Shown: positions 1 through 11,462 of the stretch, one piece after another
Numbering within the stretch: position 1 is the first letter of the stretch
How the letters are laid out: each line of letters opens with the position of its first letter
Assembly (NCBI GenBank): GCA_030549775.1
Contig: CM060181.1
Span: 56,529,201 to 56,593,200 of the forward strand
DNA from: Tamarix chinensis
Lineage: Eukaryota; Streptophyta; Magnoliopsida; Caryophyllales; Tamaricaceae
DNA: 64,000 nt
Direction of reading: 5' to 3'
Made by a program: the position numbers and the translations under genes
The notes under the pieces: model-generated
Databases searched by the model: none
Told to the model about the DNA's origin: nothing
What the model saw: the letters and a program-made list of their open reading frames with translations, nothing else

Positions 1-285
1 CTCGAAATTAAAAGGATCTAAATTACAGAATATATAAAGTGATCTTCAACTAGCTAGACAAATCATAAATATATTCTACCAGATCATAACCAACTATGTA
101 AACCTAACAACATCAAACTATTTAAAATAAGGACATAATCTTTAGTTATATATTTAACAAACTGGCTAAACATCAAACTATCATCAAATCATTCAAGCTA
201 CGCATAGTAAAATCAAGTAGATATTAATAAGATAATATATATATATATAGTACAATCTAATAAATCTTATATGATGATGATGATG

Positions 286-318
<33 letters not shown>

Positions 319-916
319 CACAATTATTCATCTCTATTTAATTTTTATCGATCACAACACCGATGCCCAACCAACCTCCTCAACTTTTCCCCAGGCACAA
401 TACTCTTATCCTTAGGATTTTTCCTTATAGCCCTAGTTTATATTTAATATAATAAACGATAAACCCTAACCCTCCCCCCCCCACTAACCCTAACAATAAT
501 TAACCCTAATAAATTATAATAAAAAATAACACTAAACCTCATAAGATAATGATCCTAAACCTATAGCTAACCCTAACCCTAACCACAATTATTTAAGATT
601 ATATATACACATCTTATATATGAATATATTATAAATATATATACATATAATAGAACACATATAAACACACATTTTACGGAAAAACAAACATACACGTCTT
701 ACAAAATATATATATATTAAAAAAAGCATATAAATACACATGATCATCTGCATATATAATAATGTGAGTGCTAAAAAAATATATACACCTTAATTTTATA
801 CTTAGAACGTACATATCTTATGATAATAATATATATTTTAGGCTTGTGGATTCTCTTAAAATAATAATACATATTTTTATAAAATAGATTATAAACACAT
901 TTATATATATATATAG

Positions 917-1066
<150 letters not shown>

Positions 1067-1486
1067 TAAGGTCTCGGTCGGCCACAATCAAAAAGGCCAC
1101 AGCAAATTTTTTTACCAACACATCGAACGATAGATTTTCGAACAACACATCAAACACAACATCTTCGGTACAACATGCATCCATTTATATATATATATAC
1201 ATATCAGTAGAGAGACAAATTAAGCAATATTATTGAAGGAAGAACAACACATACATAAAGGGAGCGACGGCGTACAAGTTGAGAACGGCAACGACGAAGG
1301 TACAAATGCTGGCTACGTTCGCAAGAATGGCAGAGGGGTGGTGGAGAGATGGCGGTGCGACGGTTTACCTTAATTCAGAGGAGCCGGAGCGGTGGTGCAA
1401 GGGTTCGCAATAGAAAGAGAGTACGAGAGGGAAGCGGCAGAGTGTGAAATTTTTGGCACGAAACAGAAGAGAACAAAATAAAAGGA

Positions 1487-1842
1487 GATATTAATAACGG
1501 TTCCTGTAAGAACCGTTATTAAAAATTGATTTAATAACGGTTCTTACAAGAACCGTTATCAAAACAAGATTTAATAACGGTTTTAAAAGAAACCGTTATT
1601 AAAACTTTGGAAATTTTAACAACGGTTCTTGTTTGAACCGTTATTAAATCAATTTTTAATAACGGTTTTACGTCAACCGTTATTAAAATTCCCGTGCAAA
1701 ATTTTACGTTGCACTTTTAATAACGGTTATTACGTAAAACCGTTATTAAAAATTCCCGCGCATTAATTTTCACGGATTTGACGACGGTTTTCGAACCACC
1801 GTTACTAATGTGCCGTTATTAATTCCTGTTTCCGTAGTAGTG
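1487..1842. repeat. CACTA A subterminal palindrome array and terminal repeat
   Basis: About six paired arms AATAACGGTT and AACCGTTATT, each pair separated by a few bases, form a series of short hairpin-like inverted repeats leading to the terminal TAGTG. In En/Spm-type elements the subterminal repeats are the binding sites of an element-encoded protein. That role is inferred here. Confidence 0.85.
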
Positions 1843-1845
1843 TAA

Positions 1846-2627
1846 CCTAGGGTTACTAAGAACGTAACGTGGTAAATATTTTATTCTTGTGGTGGTAGAT
1901 GGATTTTATAAAATGACTCATTTTATTACATGTAATAAAATATATGATGCCACGCATGTAACTAACTTATTTTTTAGAGAGGTTATTAAATTTCTTGGTG
2001 TACTAAATTGTTATTTATCACTTCACATCATTCACAAACCGATAGTCAAACTGAGTTAACTAATAGAACTCTTGGTACATCATTAAGAGGTTTAATTAAT
2101 AAGAGTACCAAAGATTGGGATGTTAAGTTAGCTCATATAGAGTTTGCTTATAATCGTAGTCCATCTAGTACTACTCAAACTAGTCCGTTTAAGGTGGTAT
2201 ATGGAGTGAATCCACACATGCCTATTAATATGATTCCTTTAAAAAAAGGTGAGTTACAAAATTATGAAGCCAAGGATAGAGTAAAACCTTTTTAACAACT
2301 TCATGAGAAAATAAAAAATAACATTGAAAAAGCTAATGCCAAGTATAAAGCTCAAGCGAATAAGCATAGAAAACCTCATGTGTTTTCTCTTGATGACTTA
2401 GTTTGGTTACATATACGTAAAGAAAGATTTCCTAATTTACATAAAAATAAATTAATGCCAAGAGCTGATGGACCATTTAAAATACTAAGCAAGTTTAAGG
2501 ATAATTCTTATGAAATTAAACTTCAAGACCATTATGGTGGAATTTCAATAACTTTTGATGTTGGTGATTTGTCTCCTTATTATACTGATACAAATTTGAG
2601 GGCAAATTCTTCTCAACTTGGGGAGAA
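1846..2627 (+). pseudogene. Ty3/gypsy copy 1 integrase, 3' part (broken)
   Basis: The stretch aligns along its length with the integrase of copy 2 (7845-8699). It starts mid-gene because CACTA A is inserted just before. About 76 bp are missing near 2001 relative to 8005-8080 of copy 2, which removes the region of the second catalytic Asp and shifts the frame. The glutamate-side motif (QTDSQTELTNRT) and the C-terminal DGPFKIL / DLSPYY module are readable. A stop follows KPF near 2293. It cannot make a working integrase. The lesions differ from those in copy 2, so the copies decayed independently. Confidence 0.88.
2620..2627 (+). other. Polypurine tract of gypsy copy 1
   Basis: GGGGAGAA lies directly before the TG that opens the LTR and overlaps the end of the integrase frame (SQLGEN). 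The same tract occurs at 8692-8699 before the next LTR. It would prime plus-strand synthesis. Confidence 0.75.
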
Positions 2628-3458
2628 TGATGGAGGAGCATCTAATGATTCTCATATTCCTATTGATTCTCAAGGTAAGGAAGAATTAGATTTCTTAATA
2701 TTATAGCCAATCATATTAAATATTATTGATAATATGTCTGTGCTTGGTATTGAAAATAATTCAAGATGTTCTTGTAGGTATGTTATATATTTGTAAGGAG
2801 AAGACGTTAATACACCTTAAGTGTACAAGCATTCAAAGCATGCAAGACTATGTCATCTATGGGATGATACTTTACAACAAGAGGATATGGTGATGATTAT
2901 CATTAGTTATGTTAACTTGTTGTAAACCCTAAGTATATTTTATGTAAGCTAGGGTTTGATGTAATTTCATGTACAAATCATAGTTGAAAGTATGGCTTTG
3001 TAATGATTAGTCATTATTATCATTTAGATGATGGTATTACAATTAAGCTTGGATGTTATATGGGCTTAATTTAAGTGATTAAATGGGCTTGAATTAAGGG
3101 GGGAACTTGGCTGATTTAAGCATGAATTCGAGCCTCCCTTTCCTATATATTTATATCTACTTGTACCCATCGAGAATAATGAAGAAATAATAGAATTTTT
3201 TGAGCTTAGAATCTATCCAGCTTGGCTGCATGTATTCTCCCTTCAAAGACTCATTTGATCAAGGAAAAACCTGGGGTTTATACTTTATCCTTCGAGCCTT
3301 TGAATGATTAATATCATAGAAAGCAACCAGTGACCTTGCAACTTCTATTCAAATATAACTTGCATCAAACATTGTTTTTCCTCTTCGAGATTCAAGTGGA
3401 TAGATTCAAACTCATGGAATAATTGATCCAGCCCTTCCCTCCTCTTCAATTCACATCA
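2628..3458 (+). repeat. Gypsy LTR shared by copies 1 and 2
   Basis: The 831-bp LTR opens with TGATG and closes with CATCA, a perfect 5-bp terminal inverted repeat. It is preceded by a polypurine tract and followed after five bases by a primer binding site. It aligns along its whole length with 8700-9508, apart from small indels such as an extra segment near 2650-2665. The pol reading frame runs about 80 bp into it. A TATA-like stretch lies at 3141-3152, with AATAAT/AAATAATA downstream as possible polyadenylation signals. Confidence 0.85.
3141..3152 (+). promoter_or_regulatory. TATA-like box in gypsy LTR
   Basis: TCCTATATATTT follows a GC-richer stretch (GAGCCTCCCTTT) in the LTR and is conserved at about 9195-9206 in the other LTR. 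Its position about two thirds into the LTR fits a U3 promoter. Assigned from sequence only. Confidence 0.45.
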
Positions 3459-3463
3459 AATTT

Positions 3464-3477
3464 TGGTATCAAAGCTC
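3464..3477 (+). other. Primer binding site (tRNA-Met type), gypsy copy 2
   Basis: TGGTATCAAAGCTC begins five bases after the LTR end. It matches the plant initiator-Met type TGGTATCAGAGC with one change. It marks the start of minus-strand synthesis and shows that the LTR before it acts as a 5' LTR. Confidence 0.85.
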
Positions 3478-4343
3478 GACATTCCCTTGTATCCAGCGCA
3501 TGCAATGATAGATTCTTCCTGAATTCAACCAACAACTATGTCCTTCGAGTTTTGCAAGAAAACCCCCGAGAATAGACGTGTTCTTTCCCCATTTCTTGCA
3601 TCTTGAACTCGTTCTTGGATCTTCAAGATCAATCTTGATTGAAGATCTTGAATTCTTTCAATAATCTCGTTACATTTTCTCGCAGCCAGACAGTAAAAAT
3701 CATCACACATTCAACCATTGTAGCATCCCCTTATTTTACAAAATCTTCCACCTGTTTGTTTACTTGGTTCATATCGAGCCTTGCTTCCATTTTTTTACCA
3801 TCCCTTTCTCTTTTTTCTCTCCCCATTTGTCCTGTTATACCACCGATTATCCATCTTTCCATTCCCTTTTCTCATACCAATTCTGGTAAGAAAAAAAACG
3901 AACGTTGGTAACATCAACCAGTTCAGAGGTTGAGAAGTTTATTGCGTGTGTCTTGGCTTGGTCTGATCCATTTCCTCTCCAATTCCACCCTATACTCATC
4001 TTATTTGTCTTCTCCACATCTTCTATGGTGTATGGCATTCAAATCTTCAACTTGAAGACCTTTGTGTGTTGAAGAACCAACATACTTGTTATTTTATGTG
4101 GCTGAATTTTAGAACCACATAAGAAGATACCTTCCAACCCTTTAGTTCCTGCATGCATACTGTGATTTCTTGTGGCTACATTTCCCTCATTTATTCATAA
4201 TAAAAAACATCAGGTAGTGTTCTTTAGATTAATTGTGAATTAGTAAAATATTTGTGTCTTGTTTGGTTGTAGGGAAATTCCAGCACATATACACTTTGTG
4301 GAATCCTTTTGTGTAAAGGAAGAGGTGTGTGTCACCCTTCACC
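3478..4343 (+). other. Gypsy copy 2 untranslated leader
   Basis: Sequence between the primer binding site and the first gag ATG (4344). It is CT-rich in places and has only short open frames on either strand with no recognisable domain. Confidence 0.6.
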
Positions 4344-5400
4344 ATGGCTAGTGAAGAATTTCGTGCTTTGGTAGAGTCTATTAAGAGTCTCACCATATGA
4401 ATGGATGCTCAATTACAAAATCAAACCACACTTCTACACCAACTGTAAAGTGTGGAAGCAAAATTAGCCGATCAATAGGCGCATCGATCATGGAAAAATC
4501 GTATGGAGACCACACTTGATAGTGTGGAAGGAAATATGAAGCTTATCTTCCATGAAAAAGGTGGGTGTGGACATTCAAACATACATCACAATGAAGATGG
4601 AGAAGATAAGATGAGTTCCTTTGGCACAAGCAACCAAAGAAGGCCACATACATTCCAAGTAAGACATGCTTACCATAAAGATCAAGGTATTAAACTTGAC
4701 CTTCATGAATTTTATGGTGATTTGAATGTGGAATTATTCTTTGAGTGGTTGCAAGAAATTAAAGCTATCATTGAATTTAGAGAGTATGATGATGAGAGAA
4801 ATACAAGCTAGCTACTCTTAAGTTCAAAAAGTTTGCTATAATTTGGTATGATAATTTAAAAAGAACAAGATAAAGACAAGAGAAATCAAAGATAAAATCT
4901 TGGGAAAAACTTAAGAAGTACCTAAGAAAAAATTTGTACCTAGATAGTATGAGCAAGATATGTATGTGAAAATGACGACTCTAAGGCAAGGATTATTTAG
5001 TGTAGAAGAAGACACTAGAAAATTTGAAAAACTAACCCTTATTTGTGATGTTTAAGAAAGAAAGGAACAAAAGTGTGCTAGATACTTAGGTGGCTTGAAT
5101 AATTTGATAAGACATAAAATTGACATGTATTCTTATGATTCTCTTGATGAATTGATTACATTGGCTTTAAAATTTGAAAGACAAAATAAATCAACTAAAG
5201 CCTATATTAAATCTAATGATTCAACTTCAACTAAACCCTATTCTAACACCTTTACACCTAAATCAACATCTTCATATGATAAAAATAATAATCGAGATGA
5301 TAAAGGTAAAAATAAGGTAGTTGAAATGGCAAATAAATAATGTTTTAAATGTAAAGGATATGGACATTTTGCTAGAGATTGTCCTAACCAAAGAGCCTTA
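4344..5400 (+). pseudogene. gag: Ty3/gypsy copy 2 gag (broken)
   Basis: Gag forms the particle and binds the element RNA. The ATG at 4344 opens MASEEFRALVESIKSL. The frame continues with stops at about 4398, 4446 and 4476, then the capsid-type segment LDLHEFYGDLNVELFFEWL. A one-base loss near 4800 shifts the frame just before YKLATLKFKKFA. Further on a serine/asparagine-rich linker (about 5200-5330) leads to a stop at 5338. Immediately after it in the same frame is a CCHC zinc knuckle, CFKCKGYGHFARDC (5341-5382). At least five disabling changes are seen. Confidence 0.87.
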
Positions 5401-5582
5401 ACCTTACATGAAATGGAAATTATGGAACCATGTAGTGATGATGAGAATATAGAAATTGAATCTCTTAATGAAATTTTAACCATGGATGAAGAAGAAGGAG
5501 ATTCATGTTTTGTAATCCAAAGAGTGTTACAAATCCAACCTACTATGACACGTACTCAAAGAGAGAAAATTTTTAAACTAAG

Positions 5583-5900
5583 TGTAAAATAGGTTACATG
5601 GTTTGTAGACTCATAATTGATAGTAGTTCTTGTACGAATGTTGTTAGTGAGGAAATCATTAAGAAACTTGGTTTAGAGACTACTAATTATCCTAAAACAT
5701 ATTCTTTATAATGGCTGAAAAAAGATAAAGGAGCTAAAGTAAACAAAAGAACCTTAATCACATTTTCCATTAGAGACTATCATGATGATGTTTTATGTGA
5801 TGTTTTTCCTATGGATGCTTGTGGATTAATTTTAGGAAGACCATGACAATATGATAGAAAAGCGACTCATGATGGAGTAACTAATAAATATGTGGTGAAA
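5583..5900 (+). pseudogene. Ty3/gypsy copy 2 aspartic protease (broken)
   Basis: The segment reads LIIDSSSCTNVVSEEI around 5613-5660, the place of the retroviral-type aspartic protease active site. The Asp is at 5619-5621 but the expected D-[ST]-G is D-S-S. The end motif is visible as LILGRP near 5830. Stops occur between these motifs. Its role would have been to cut the Gag-Pol polyprotein. Confidence 0.75.
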
Positions 5901-6099
5901 AAAGAAAATCAATTTTATAGATTGACACCTTCTGTGTGTGATCATATGCCTTTAAGTAATGATAAAAAGAGATTATTTTTACATGAAAAGGTTATGGAAA
6001 AATGCATAGAAGAAAAAGGAATTTGATATGTTTTAGTTTCTAAAGATTCTAACCCTAAGAAGCAACAAATTGAAAATCCTAATCTAGTTAAGTTTCTTG

Positions 6100-6998
6100 A
6101 TGAATATAATGATGTATTTCCTAATGATTTACCTCCTGGATTACCACTTAAAAGAGGTATAGAACATGCCATTGATCTTGTTCCTAGTATGCCTATTCCA
6201 AATAAGCTAGCTTATAGATGTAACCCTGAGGAAGCTAAGGAATTACAAAAATAAATCCAAGAGCTTATAGATAAAGGATTTGTGAGAGAAAGAATGAGTC
6301 CTTATAGTGTTTCTACTTTACTAGTGCCTAAAAAAGATGGTACTTAGTGTATGTATATAGATTCTAGGGCAGCTAATAACATTACTATCAAATATCATTT
6401 TCCTATGCCTAGGTTAGATGATATTCTTAATGAAATTTGTGGTGCACAAGTATTTTCCAAAATTAATTTGAGAAGTGGATACCATCAATTAAGGATTAGA
6501 TATGGAGACGAATGGAAAACTGCTTTTAAAACTAAATATGGTCTCTTTGAGTGGATGGTTATGCCTTTTGGGATATGTAATGTACCTAGCTCATTTATAA
6601 GACTTATGAATGAATTTATTTGACCTTTCCTTGGTGATTTCATTATTGTATATTTGGATAATATTCTTGTGTGTAGAAAAAATGGTTATGATCATCTAAA
6701 GCATTTAATAAAATTGTTTGATGAGTTAAGGAAAGCTAAACTATATGGAAAACTTGAGAAATGTGATTTTATACATCCAAGTGTAGTTTTTCTAGGTTAT
6801 ATTATTAGTGGAGAAGGTATTAAAGTAGATCCTAATAAGGTTAAAGCTATCAAAGAATGGCTTATACCTAAAAATGTTCATGATGTGAGAAGTTTTTATG
6901 GACTAGCTAGTTTCTATAGAAGGTTCATTAAGGATTTTTCTACTATAGCTACACCTATTACTCAACTCATGAAAAAGAGTGAATTTTATTGGGGATAA
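6100..6998 (+). pseudogene. Ty3/gypsy copy 2 reverse transcriptase (broken)
   Basis: RT motifs appear in order: [16 protein letters not shown] (about 6260-6305), the KDG/DSRAANN segment, PMPRLDDIL and [13 protein letters not shown] (about 6400-6500), then [12 protein letters not shown] (about 6560). The catalytic box that should read Y-x-D-D is Y-L-D-N at 6651-6662, a change expected to abolish polymerase activity. In-frame stops lie near 6252, 6345 and 6621, and at 6996. The connection region (FLGYIISGEGI, FYGLASFYRRFIKDFS) follows. Confidence 0.9.
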
Positions 6999-7019
6999 GA
7001 AGCTACTCAAGCCTTTGAA

Positions 7020-7560
7020 ACCCTCAAAACTAAACTTTGTAATGCCCTTATTCTATCCTTACCCAACTTTAATCTTCTTTTTGAAGTAACTTGTGATGCT
7101 AGAGGAGTTGGAGTAGGAGGAGTATTTTCCCAGGAAAAGAAACCTATAGCATTCTTCTCTAAAAGGTTGAATGGAGACAAACTTAACTATTCAACTTATG
7201 ATAAGGAATTCTTTACCATCATACCGAGTCTAGAGACATGGAGTCATTATTTGAGACCAAAACCCTTTGTATTAGATTCAGATCATGAAAGTTTAAAATA
7301 CTTACATAGTTAAAAGATAGTTAATCTGAGATGTGTAAAGTGGGTAAGTTTCTTACGATCCTTTGTGCTCTCTGTCAAACATTTAGATGGAAAAGAAAAT
7401 GTAGCAGCCAGTTCTCTTTCTCGTAGATCTACATTTGTTGTAATGATGGATGCAAAAATCTTAGGTTTTGAAATGTTAAAAGACTTATATCCTAATGATG
7501 AAGATTTTAAGGACATGTTTAGTGCCTGTAAAGAAAGTGGATACCATGAAAATTATGTCA
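7020..7560 (+). pseudogene. Ty3/gypsy copy 2 RNase H region (broken)
   Basis: [14 protein letters not shown] and [12 protein letters not shown] followed by [10 protein letters not shown] (about 7090-7210) are the typical RNase H core of plant gypsy elements, which degrades the RNA strand of the hybrid. A stop interrupts the continuation near 7312. The next piece (VKHLDGKENVAASSLSRR, about 7375-7425) is the conserved end of this domain. Confidence 0.85.
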
Positions 7561-7574
7561 CATAAGATGGATTT

Positions 7575-8699
7575 TTGTTTAGACTAAATAAACTTTGTAT
7601 AACAAGATCTAGTAAAGACTTGCTAATCAAAGAAATACATGAAGGTAGCATTGGAGGACATTTTGGTATACATAAGACTATAGAACTATTTCAAGAAAAT
7701 TTCTATTGGCCACAAATGGTTAAACATGTACAAGTCATGATAAGTATATATTCTACATGTCAAAAATGTAAGAGTTACTTTCATAAAGGCTTATACACAC
7801 CTTTACCTATTCCTAATAAACCATAGGAAGGAGTAAGTATGGACTTTATCCTAGAATTACCAAGAATGCAACGTGGTAAAGATTTTATTCTTGTGGTGGT
7901 AGATAGATTTTATAAAATGGCTCATTTTATTCCATATAATAAAACAGATGATGCCATGCATGTTACTGACTTATATTTTAGAGGGATTGTTAAACTTCAT
8001 GGTGTGCCTAAACGCATTGTTTCAGATCGAGATGTCAAGTTTATGAGTTACTTTTTGAAAACTTTATGGCATATGCATGGTACTAAATTGTTATTTAGAA
8101 TTTCACATCATCCACAAACTGACAGTCAAACTGAGGTAACTAATAGAACTCTTAGTAAGAGGTTTAGTTAATCAGAGTACTAAAGATTGGGATGTTAAGT
8201 TAGCTCATGAAGTGTTTTCTCATAATCGTAGTCCATCTAGTACTACTCAAACTAGTCCATTTGAGGTGGTGTATGGAGTGAATCAACACATGCCTATTAA
8301 TATGATTCCTTTGAAAAAAGGTAAGTTACAAAATTATAAAGCCAAAGATAGAGTAAAACATTTTTAGCAGCTTCACGAGAAAATAAAAAATAACATTGAA
8401 AAAGGTAATGCCAAGTATAAAGGTCAAGCGAATAGGCATAGAAACCCTCATGTGTTTTCTCCTAGTGACTCAGTTTGGTTACATATGCGTAAAGAAAGAT
8501 TTCCTAATTTACGTAAAAATAAACTAATGCCAAGAGCTGATGGACCATTTAAAATACTAAGCAAGTTTAAGGATAATTCTTATGAAATTAAACTTAAAGA
8601 CCATTATGGTGGAATTTCAATAACTTTTGATGTTGGTGATTTGTCTCCTTATTATAATGATGAAAATGTGAGAGAAAATTCTTCTCAACTTGGGGAGAA
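7575..8699 (+). pseudogene. Ty3/gypsy copy 2 integrase (broken)
   Basis: The H-H-C-C zinc-binding region reads HEGSIGGHFG ... CQKC (about 7640-7770). The DDE core begins at 7839, with the first Asp in VVVDRF, the second in SDRDVKF and the Glu in QTEVTNR. A stop near 7824 separates the two parts. An 8-bp loss near 8155 relative to copy 1 shifts the frame after NRTL. The C-terminal module resumes at 8452 with VWLHMRKERFPN, DGPFKIL and DLSPYY. The frame runs past the polypurine tract into the LTR (to 8874). All three catalytic residues are present, unlike in copy 1. Confidence 0.9.
8692..8699 (+). other. Polypurine tract of gypsy copy 2
   Basis: GGGGAGAA lies directly before the LTR start at 8700 and is identical to the tract at 2620-2627. 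Confidence 0.75.
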
Positions 8700-9508
8700 T
8701 GATTCAGAAGCATCTAATGATTCTCAGGGTAAGAAAGAATTAGCTTTTTTAATATTTGAGCCAATCATATTAAATATTGTTGATAATATGTCTATGCTTG
8801 GTATTGAAAATAATTCAAGATGTTCTTGTTGGTATGTTACATATTTGCAAGGAGAAGATATTAAGACACCTTAAGTGTACAAGCATGCAAAGCATGCAAG
8901 ACTATGTCATACATGGGATGATACTTTACTACAAGAAGATGTGGTGATGATTATCATTAGTTGTGTTAACTTGTTATAAACCCTAAGTATATTTTATGTA
9001 AGCTAGGTTTTGATGTAATTTCATGTATGTATCAAAGTTGATTGTATGTCTTTGTAAAGATTAGTCATTAGTATCATTTAGATGATGATATTATGATTAA
9101 GCTTGGATGTTATACGGGCTTAATTTAATTGATTAAATAGGCTTGAATTAAGGGGAACTCGGCTGATTTAAGCATGAATTCGAGCCTCCCTTTCCTATAT
9201 ATATATGTACCTGTACCCATCAAGAATAATGAAGAAATAATAGAATTTTCCGAGCTTAGAATCTATCCAGCTTGGCTGCGTGTATTCTCCCTTTGAAGAC
9301 TCATTTTATCAAGGAAAAAACTAGGGTTCATCCTTACTCCCTCGATCCTTTGTATGATTTATATCATTCAAAGCAACTAGTGACCTTGTAACTTCTATTC
9401 GAATATAACCTGCATTAAACTTTGTTTTTCCTCTTCGATATTCAAGTGGCTGGATTCAAACTCATGGAATAATCGATCCAACCCTTCCCTCAACATTGAT
9501 TCACATCA
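8700..9508 (+). repeat. Gypsy copy 2 3' LTR
   Basis: The 809-bp LTR is homologous to 2628-3458, opening TGATT and closing CATCA. It has a shared TATA-like stretch near 9195. There is no primer binding site after it, so it is the right edge of the tandem. The next bases, AGGTA, are the candidate target duplication. Confidence 0.85.
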
Positions 9509-9804
9509 AGGTACCTACTACATCAAGAGAATTTACATTTATTTTTTATATTTGAGAGAGGATAAAAATAAAATGAAACTTACAACTAAAGTAGGATATA
9601 AAAATGACATTACTCACTGCACTCTTGAATCACAAAAAAAGCTTGTACGTTATGGACCAATTTATCAATTATATAATAGAGATCTTCTCTTCTATTCTTG
9701 TTCTAGAAACTAATCCTTTGTTTTATAAGCATAACCATCTAACTTTCTTCAAACTTGAAAATTTTCAAATATTACCTTATTTCTGAACTCCCAAATAGTC
9801 TCCA

Positions 9805-11462
9805 TTATTGCAAAAAAAAGCTATTAACCAATTTTTTCCTATTTATACCTTTTCGTTTACCTTCTAACCATGTTGTAGCATTTTCCTCAATGGAACTCGG
9901 CATCACCCAAGCACATCTAATCCTGTCGTATATCTCATACCAAAGCATCCCCATCATACTATAATGAAGGAAGATGTGATTGATCGACTCTTGTTCAATT
10001 CTACAAAAAGGACACCCCAACTCACCAATATCACCAAGCTAAAGCCTAAAAAGCCTATCTTTTGTATTAAGCCTATGTTAAATCACGAACTAAGAAATAA
10101 TCTCAATCGTCAACGGTGCCAAGCCAATCCAAATTCTGATGCAGGTGCTAATGCTCAAATCACCCCAAAAAAACACTCTAATAAGAGGCATCACAAAATG
10201 ATTTAATATAAAATACCCCTATATCATCATATGCCTAGCTAATCCTATCCTTCCTCCCCTTACTCAAAACAATCAGCTTGACTATACTTTCCATCTATTC
10301 CTTTTGACTTTCCTCCCAAGAGAATAGTTGCCTCCTCCACAAGAAATGCCAAATCTATTATGACCCATCCCAAAACTCCATATCTGCTACTTTTTCTTTC
10401 TATTGATATGAAATCATAAAGAACCTAAGGAAAATGTCTTTTAAAGGTCCTTACTCCACCCAGTTATCATGCCAGAACCTGATTCTACTATCCTATCCAA
10501 AAGCAATCTTCAAACTAGAGTTAAGGATGGGGTTTGTCCTACCAATTTTAATAATGTCCACCTATGGGGCCCATTCGCTCCTTTGATAAAGAATCTATAG
10601 AATACTAAAATGATCATCATAATTGGTATAAAACCTCCATTATCATTTGCATAAGGGTGCGTTATTCCTCATGGTTAAGTCCCTAATACCCAATCCACCT
10701 AGGCTTTTGAGTCTCTGGATCACATTCCATCTAATCAAAGGTAACTTCTTTCTGTCCCCACTACTACTCTAAAATAAAATTCCTTTAGATGCTAATAATC
10801 TCCTTTACCACTCTTTTTGAAATTCCAAATAAGCTTATGTAGTACAAAGGTAATTTGTTCAAAATACTCTTTATTAGAACCAGTCTCCCTACTCTTGAAA
10901 TAATATTTGATTTCCATCCTACCAATCTTTGTTTAACCTTATCCACCATGGGTTTCCAAACCTAATTATTTCTCACATTGGCCCCTAATAGGAGCCCAAG
11001 GTAATCAATTAGCAAGGCGCTGATCAAGCAATTTATAATTTTTACTTTTTTCTTTAGAAACTGAGTATCCACCCCAAGACTTATAAGCTCAGACTTTGCA
11101 AAGATAACACTCAGACCTGACAGTAGATAAAAACATTCAAGTAACCATCTCCAATTTTTGGTATTTTCAAGTGACACCCCATAAAACATTATAGTATTAT
11201 TTGAGAATTGTTGATGGGTAACTTCAAACTTATCCTTCCCCACTTCTAATCCTTGGATCAACCCTTTATTCATACCTCTTCTAACAAGTTGATTAAACCC
11301 CTCAACCGCTAACACAAATAGAAATGGGAAGATGGGATCCCCTTGCCTGAGACCCTTTTTCATGTTGAAGGGAATAGAAGGCATCCCATTAACGAGAACT
11401 AAAATGCTGGCCACTGAAATACATTCCTTTATATGACCTCTCCAAATAATTCCAAACCCCAT
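9805..11462 (-). pseudogene. LINE (non-LTR retrotransposon) RT relic, 5'-truncated
   Basis: Read on the minus strand from 11462, the first segment has the LINE RT core: VLVNGMPSIPFNMKKGLRQG, then DPIFPFLFVLAVEG. The catalytic F-A-D-D box is decayed to FSNNT. Near 10710-10680 the thumb-region motif GGLGIRDL is readable. At 10020-9805 the C-terminal zinc finger of plant LINE RTs (zf-RVT) reads CPFCRIEQESINHIF. The order RT, thumb, zinc finger fits one element. The endonuclease ORF and ORF1 are absent, as expected from 5' truncation. The exact ends and a poly-A tail were not found. The last frame has a shadow on the plus strand (9604-10206) that is not a gene. Confidence 0.82.

Larger units (their letters stand above)
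1843..9508 (+). mobile_element. Tandem Ty3/gypsy elements sharing a middle LTR
   Basis: The order is: integrase 3' part of copy 1, LTR (2628-3458), primer binding site, gag, protease, RT, RNase H and integrase of copy 2, then LTR (8700-9508). The middle LTR follows a polypurine tract and precedes a primer binding site, so it serves as the 3' LTR of copy 1 and the 5' LTR of copy 2. The start of copy 1 is cut off by CACTA A. LTR ends are TGATG and CATCA. The five bases after 9508 are AGGTA; the matching left target duplication is not in view. Clade is uncertain: the DGPFKIL and DLSPYY motifs at the integrase end fit chromovirus-type plant gypsy elements. Confidence 0.88.

Noticed and set aside
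1843..9508. Endogenous pararetrovirus
   Set aside because: Gene order gag-protease-RT-RNase H-integrase with LTRs and integrase is that of Ty3/gypsy; no movement-protein or coat-protein signature was seen.
9604..10206. Plus-strand open frames at 9.6-10.2 kb
   Set aside because: They are shadows of the minus-strand LINE relic, whose zinc finger and RT motifs are clear.
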